From assembly GCA_910579055.1 (NCBI GenBank), contig CAJTSU010000082.1, forward strand, positions 370-15,040: DNA of 14,671 bases, written 5' to 3'. Each line of letters starts with the position of its first letter. Position 1 is the first letter of the stretch. Under the pieces are notes generated by a model. It had not been told where the DNA came from and ran no database searches. It saw only the letters and a list, made by a program, of their open reading frames with translations. The position numbers and the translations under genes are program-made. Source of the DNA: an uncultured Mailhella sp. (lineage in GTDB: Bacteria > Desulfobacterota > Desulfovibrionia > Desulfovibrionales > Desulfovibrionaceae). Shown one piece after another: positions 14,301 to 14,671 of the stretch.

Positions 14301-14500
14301 GCTACGGGGCAACCAAACGTATCCGGGCCCTGAAAGACGCCAAACTCGCCTCCATTCCCATTGTGGCCCTGACCGCCAATTCTTTTGAAGAAGACAAGCA
14401 GGAAGCCCTGATGCACGGAATGAACGAACACATTACAAAGCCTCTTGATTTTAAGATTCTCTTTTCAACCTTAGATAGAATTTTCGCTATGGCCGAGTAA
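11363..14500 (+). CDS. Soluble hybrid sensor histidine kinase with PAS domains and two receivers
   Basis: This 1045-residue protein has no membrane segment or signal peptide and should act in the cytosol. Order: a receiver-like N-terminus without phospho-acceptor (1-118); PAS (about 132-245, TPNLIWFKDKDG); PAS (about 250-375, starting MFTSMDCGILCHS); a third PAS-like region (about 385-520, CVHPDDREEF); HisKA with FLSNMSHDIRTPMNAVVGY and phospho-acceptor His547; HATPase with an N-box around 656-663, DNGIG at 699 and GTGLGM at 729. Receiver 1 (about 785-900) has Asp790, Asp836, a threonine in VLTCD and lysine in LGKPL. Receiver 2 (about 918-1045) is canonical: Glu925-Asp926, Asp972, Lys1026. 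There is no DNA-binding output domain. The start has AGGAAAG six bases upstream. Phosphate should pass His547 to a receiver and onward to an unlinked partner; the signal is unknown. Confidence 0.95.
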   Translation: MYTCTITVYFAGCPDHIIEIVKAIPPLLHFTHEFTAGNGVDTARVSVADVVIAGPDLDMDAYMALPDAMRADAELVLLAQRESVLPATLLTRAADIWRMPMPDAELRFHFSRWQERFKQGKDLWQAQQFLECALNTTPNLIWFKDKDGVHELVNAGFCHAVNKSREQVQGQRHAYIWNVEADDPACIESERIVMESGQTHASEETIETGAGQRLLMTYKSPLRNVDGSMMGTMGVAIDVTQERLYRDELLRNNAALEAMFTSMDCGILCHSLDGAHIISINRAALDLLDFTSLDEMQSKGFQMVASTVMDEDKPKLMTAIGQLKKVGDSTSYEYRIEHADGKQLHVMGNAKLVEKDGEIVCQRFLLDCTAQKLKEEKERSEKERRQKDLVRALCVDYQLVCVLDQDTHDDNVLQLMEYPDQNLGRIFSADMPFPQKMETYIRTCVHPDDREEFRQTISLTSLRNKLAHKKIHYFNYRALNGEDVHYFQLKAVRAGDSSDPYGIIIGLQSVDTSTRNEMEQKSRLSEALKQAKRASTAKSIFLSNMSHDIRTPMNAVVGYASLALTQLDKRDQVEEFLKKILSSGNHLISLINDILDMSHIESGKVQLEEAPCELPVLLHELWNIVQPAAGAKNQKLTIETENIRDEYVYCDKLRLNQTLLNLLSNSIKYTGEGGDIGMRITQEDFALPGHAAFVFRIRDNGIGMSEEFLTRIFEPFERAQTSTVAGIQGTGLGMTITKNIVEMMKGDISVQSKPNVGTEFTLRVTFRLAEDERALHDLDELANRAALVVDADRRAGENLARLLRGKGLRVDVTATAKDALRLFGQQAGGYGLCIIDRNLPDEPGETLTRRIGEQAGTHRPRMVLTCDSWMETRRKPADDTVDACLGKPLFWCDVRDCLLPSAAVQTSGQPDERRLPRKGRLLLAEDNAMNQEIAREFLTEAGYTVEVACNGQEAVQMLTGSAPGYYDVILMDVQMPVLDGYGATKRIRALKDAKLASIPIVALTANSFEEDKQEALMHGMNEHITKPLDFKILFSTLDRIFAMAE

Positions 14501-14671
14501 GCGCGGAGTTCAACCGCAGCGTCTAATTGCCGGGAGCCGGCTCGACCTTCTCCGGCCTGATTTACAGCTCTGTCATTTTGAAAGGCTCTGTTGTGGAACC
14601 GTGTTGATGGCGCTCGCGCGATGTGTGCCTTTGCCCCGGCACGGGCGGCAACATCCGTTGCCGCAAAGGCA
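14501..14671. other. Non-coding tail with hairpins at the right edge
   Basis: No gene is seen after the kinase stop. A small perfect hairpin, GCCGG-GAG-CCGGC (14529-14541), is the only terminator candidate close to the kinase, and it lacks a T-run. At the edge, TGCCTTTGC (14626-14634) and GCAAAGGCA (14663-14671) are a perfect 9-bp inverted repeat. It encloses a perfect 8-bp hairpin, GCGGCAAC-ATCC-GTTGCCGC (14645-14664), whose last two bases overlap the outer arm. The outer repeat may extend beyond the window. Confidence 0.5.

Noticed and set aside
1..14671. CRISPR arrays, tRNA or rRNA genes, phage or toxin-antitoxin modules
   Set aside because: Read through both strands: no regularly spaced repeats, no cloverleaf or rRNA-like stretches, and no small paired genes with such features were found.

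Overview
The window reads as chromosomal DNA of a GC-rich Gram-negative bacterium. Two exported binding proteins, a membrane fusion protein, a three-gene tripartite tricarboxylate transporter (TTT) set and a cytosolic hybrid histidine kinase all fit a proteobacterial plan. The overall flavour (anaerobic-type FMN/Fe-S/FAD reductase, polar amino-acid ABC cassette, soluble multi-PAS hybrid kinase, about 60% GC) suggests a Desulfovibrionaceae-like anaerobe. That assignment is inference from gene style, not a database match. No tRNA, rRNA, CRISPR array, transposase or phage gene was found.

Block A (1-6372) is a regulator/reductase/importer island. A LysR-family gene, cut by the left edge, is read leftward. 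Divergent from it is a 659-residue old-yellow-enzyme-type reductase of the 2,4-dienoyl-CoA reductase / enoate reductase / BaiCD class. A structured 224-bp gap separates this from tctC-tctB-tctA, ended by a strong GC-rich hairpin. The same 29-bp element with the same A/T core lies in the lysR/reductase gap and in front of tctC. This suggests one LysR protein controls both transcripts: the transporter imports an organic acid and the reductase may act on it or on a derivative. The substrate cannot be read from the sequence.

Block B (6498-10918) has an orphan HlyD/EmrA-type membrane fusion protein read leftward. A marR gene diverges from it and is translationally coupled (ATGA overlap) to a polar-amino-acid-type ABC import cassette: permease, binding protein, permease. 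The 229-bp hlyD/marR gap holds four short perfect palindromes plus a good sigma-70-like promoter. No ATPase gene for the importer and no inner-membrane pump for HlyD are present. The binding protein lacks the acidic residues that normally hold the alpha-amino group of an amino acid.

Block C (10919-14671) starts with a 444-bp AT-richer non-coding stretch crowded with inverted repeats. It leads into a 1045-residue soluble hybrid histidine kinase (degenerate receiver-like N-terminus, PAS domains, HisKA/HATPase, two receivers). The last 171 bp are non-coding and end in nested inverted repeats at the window edge.
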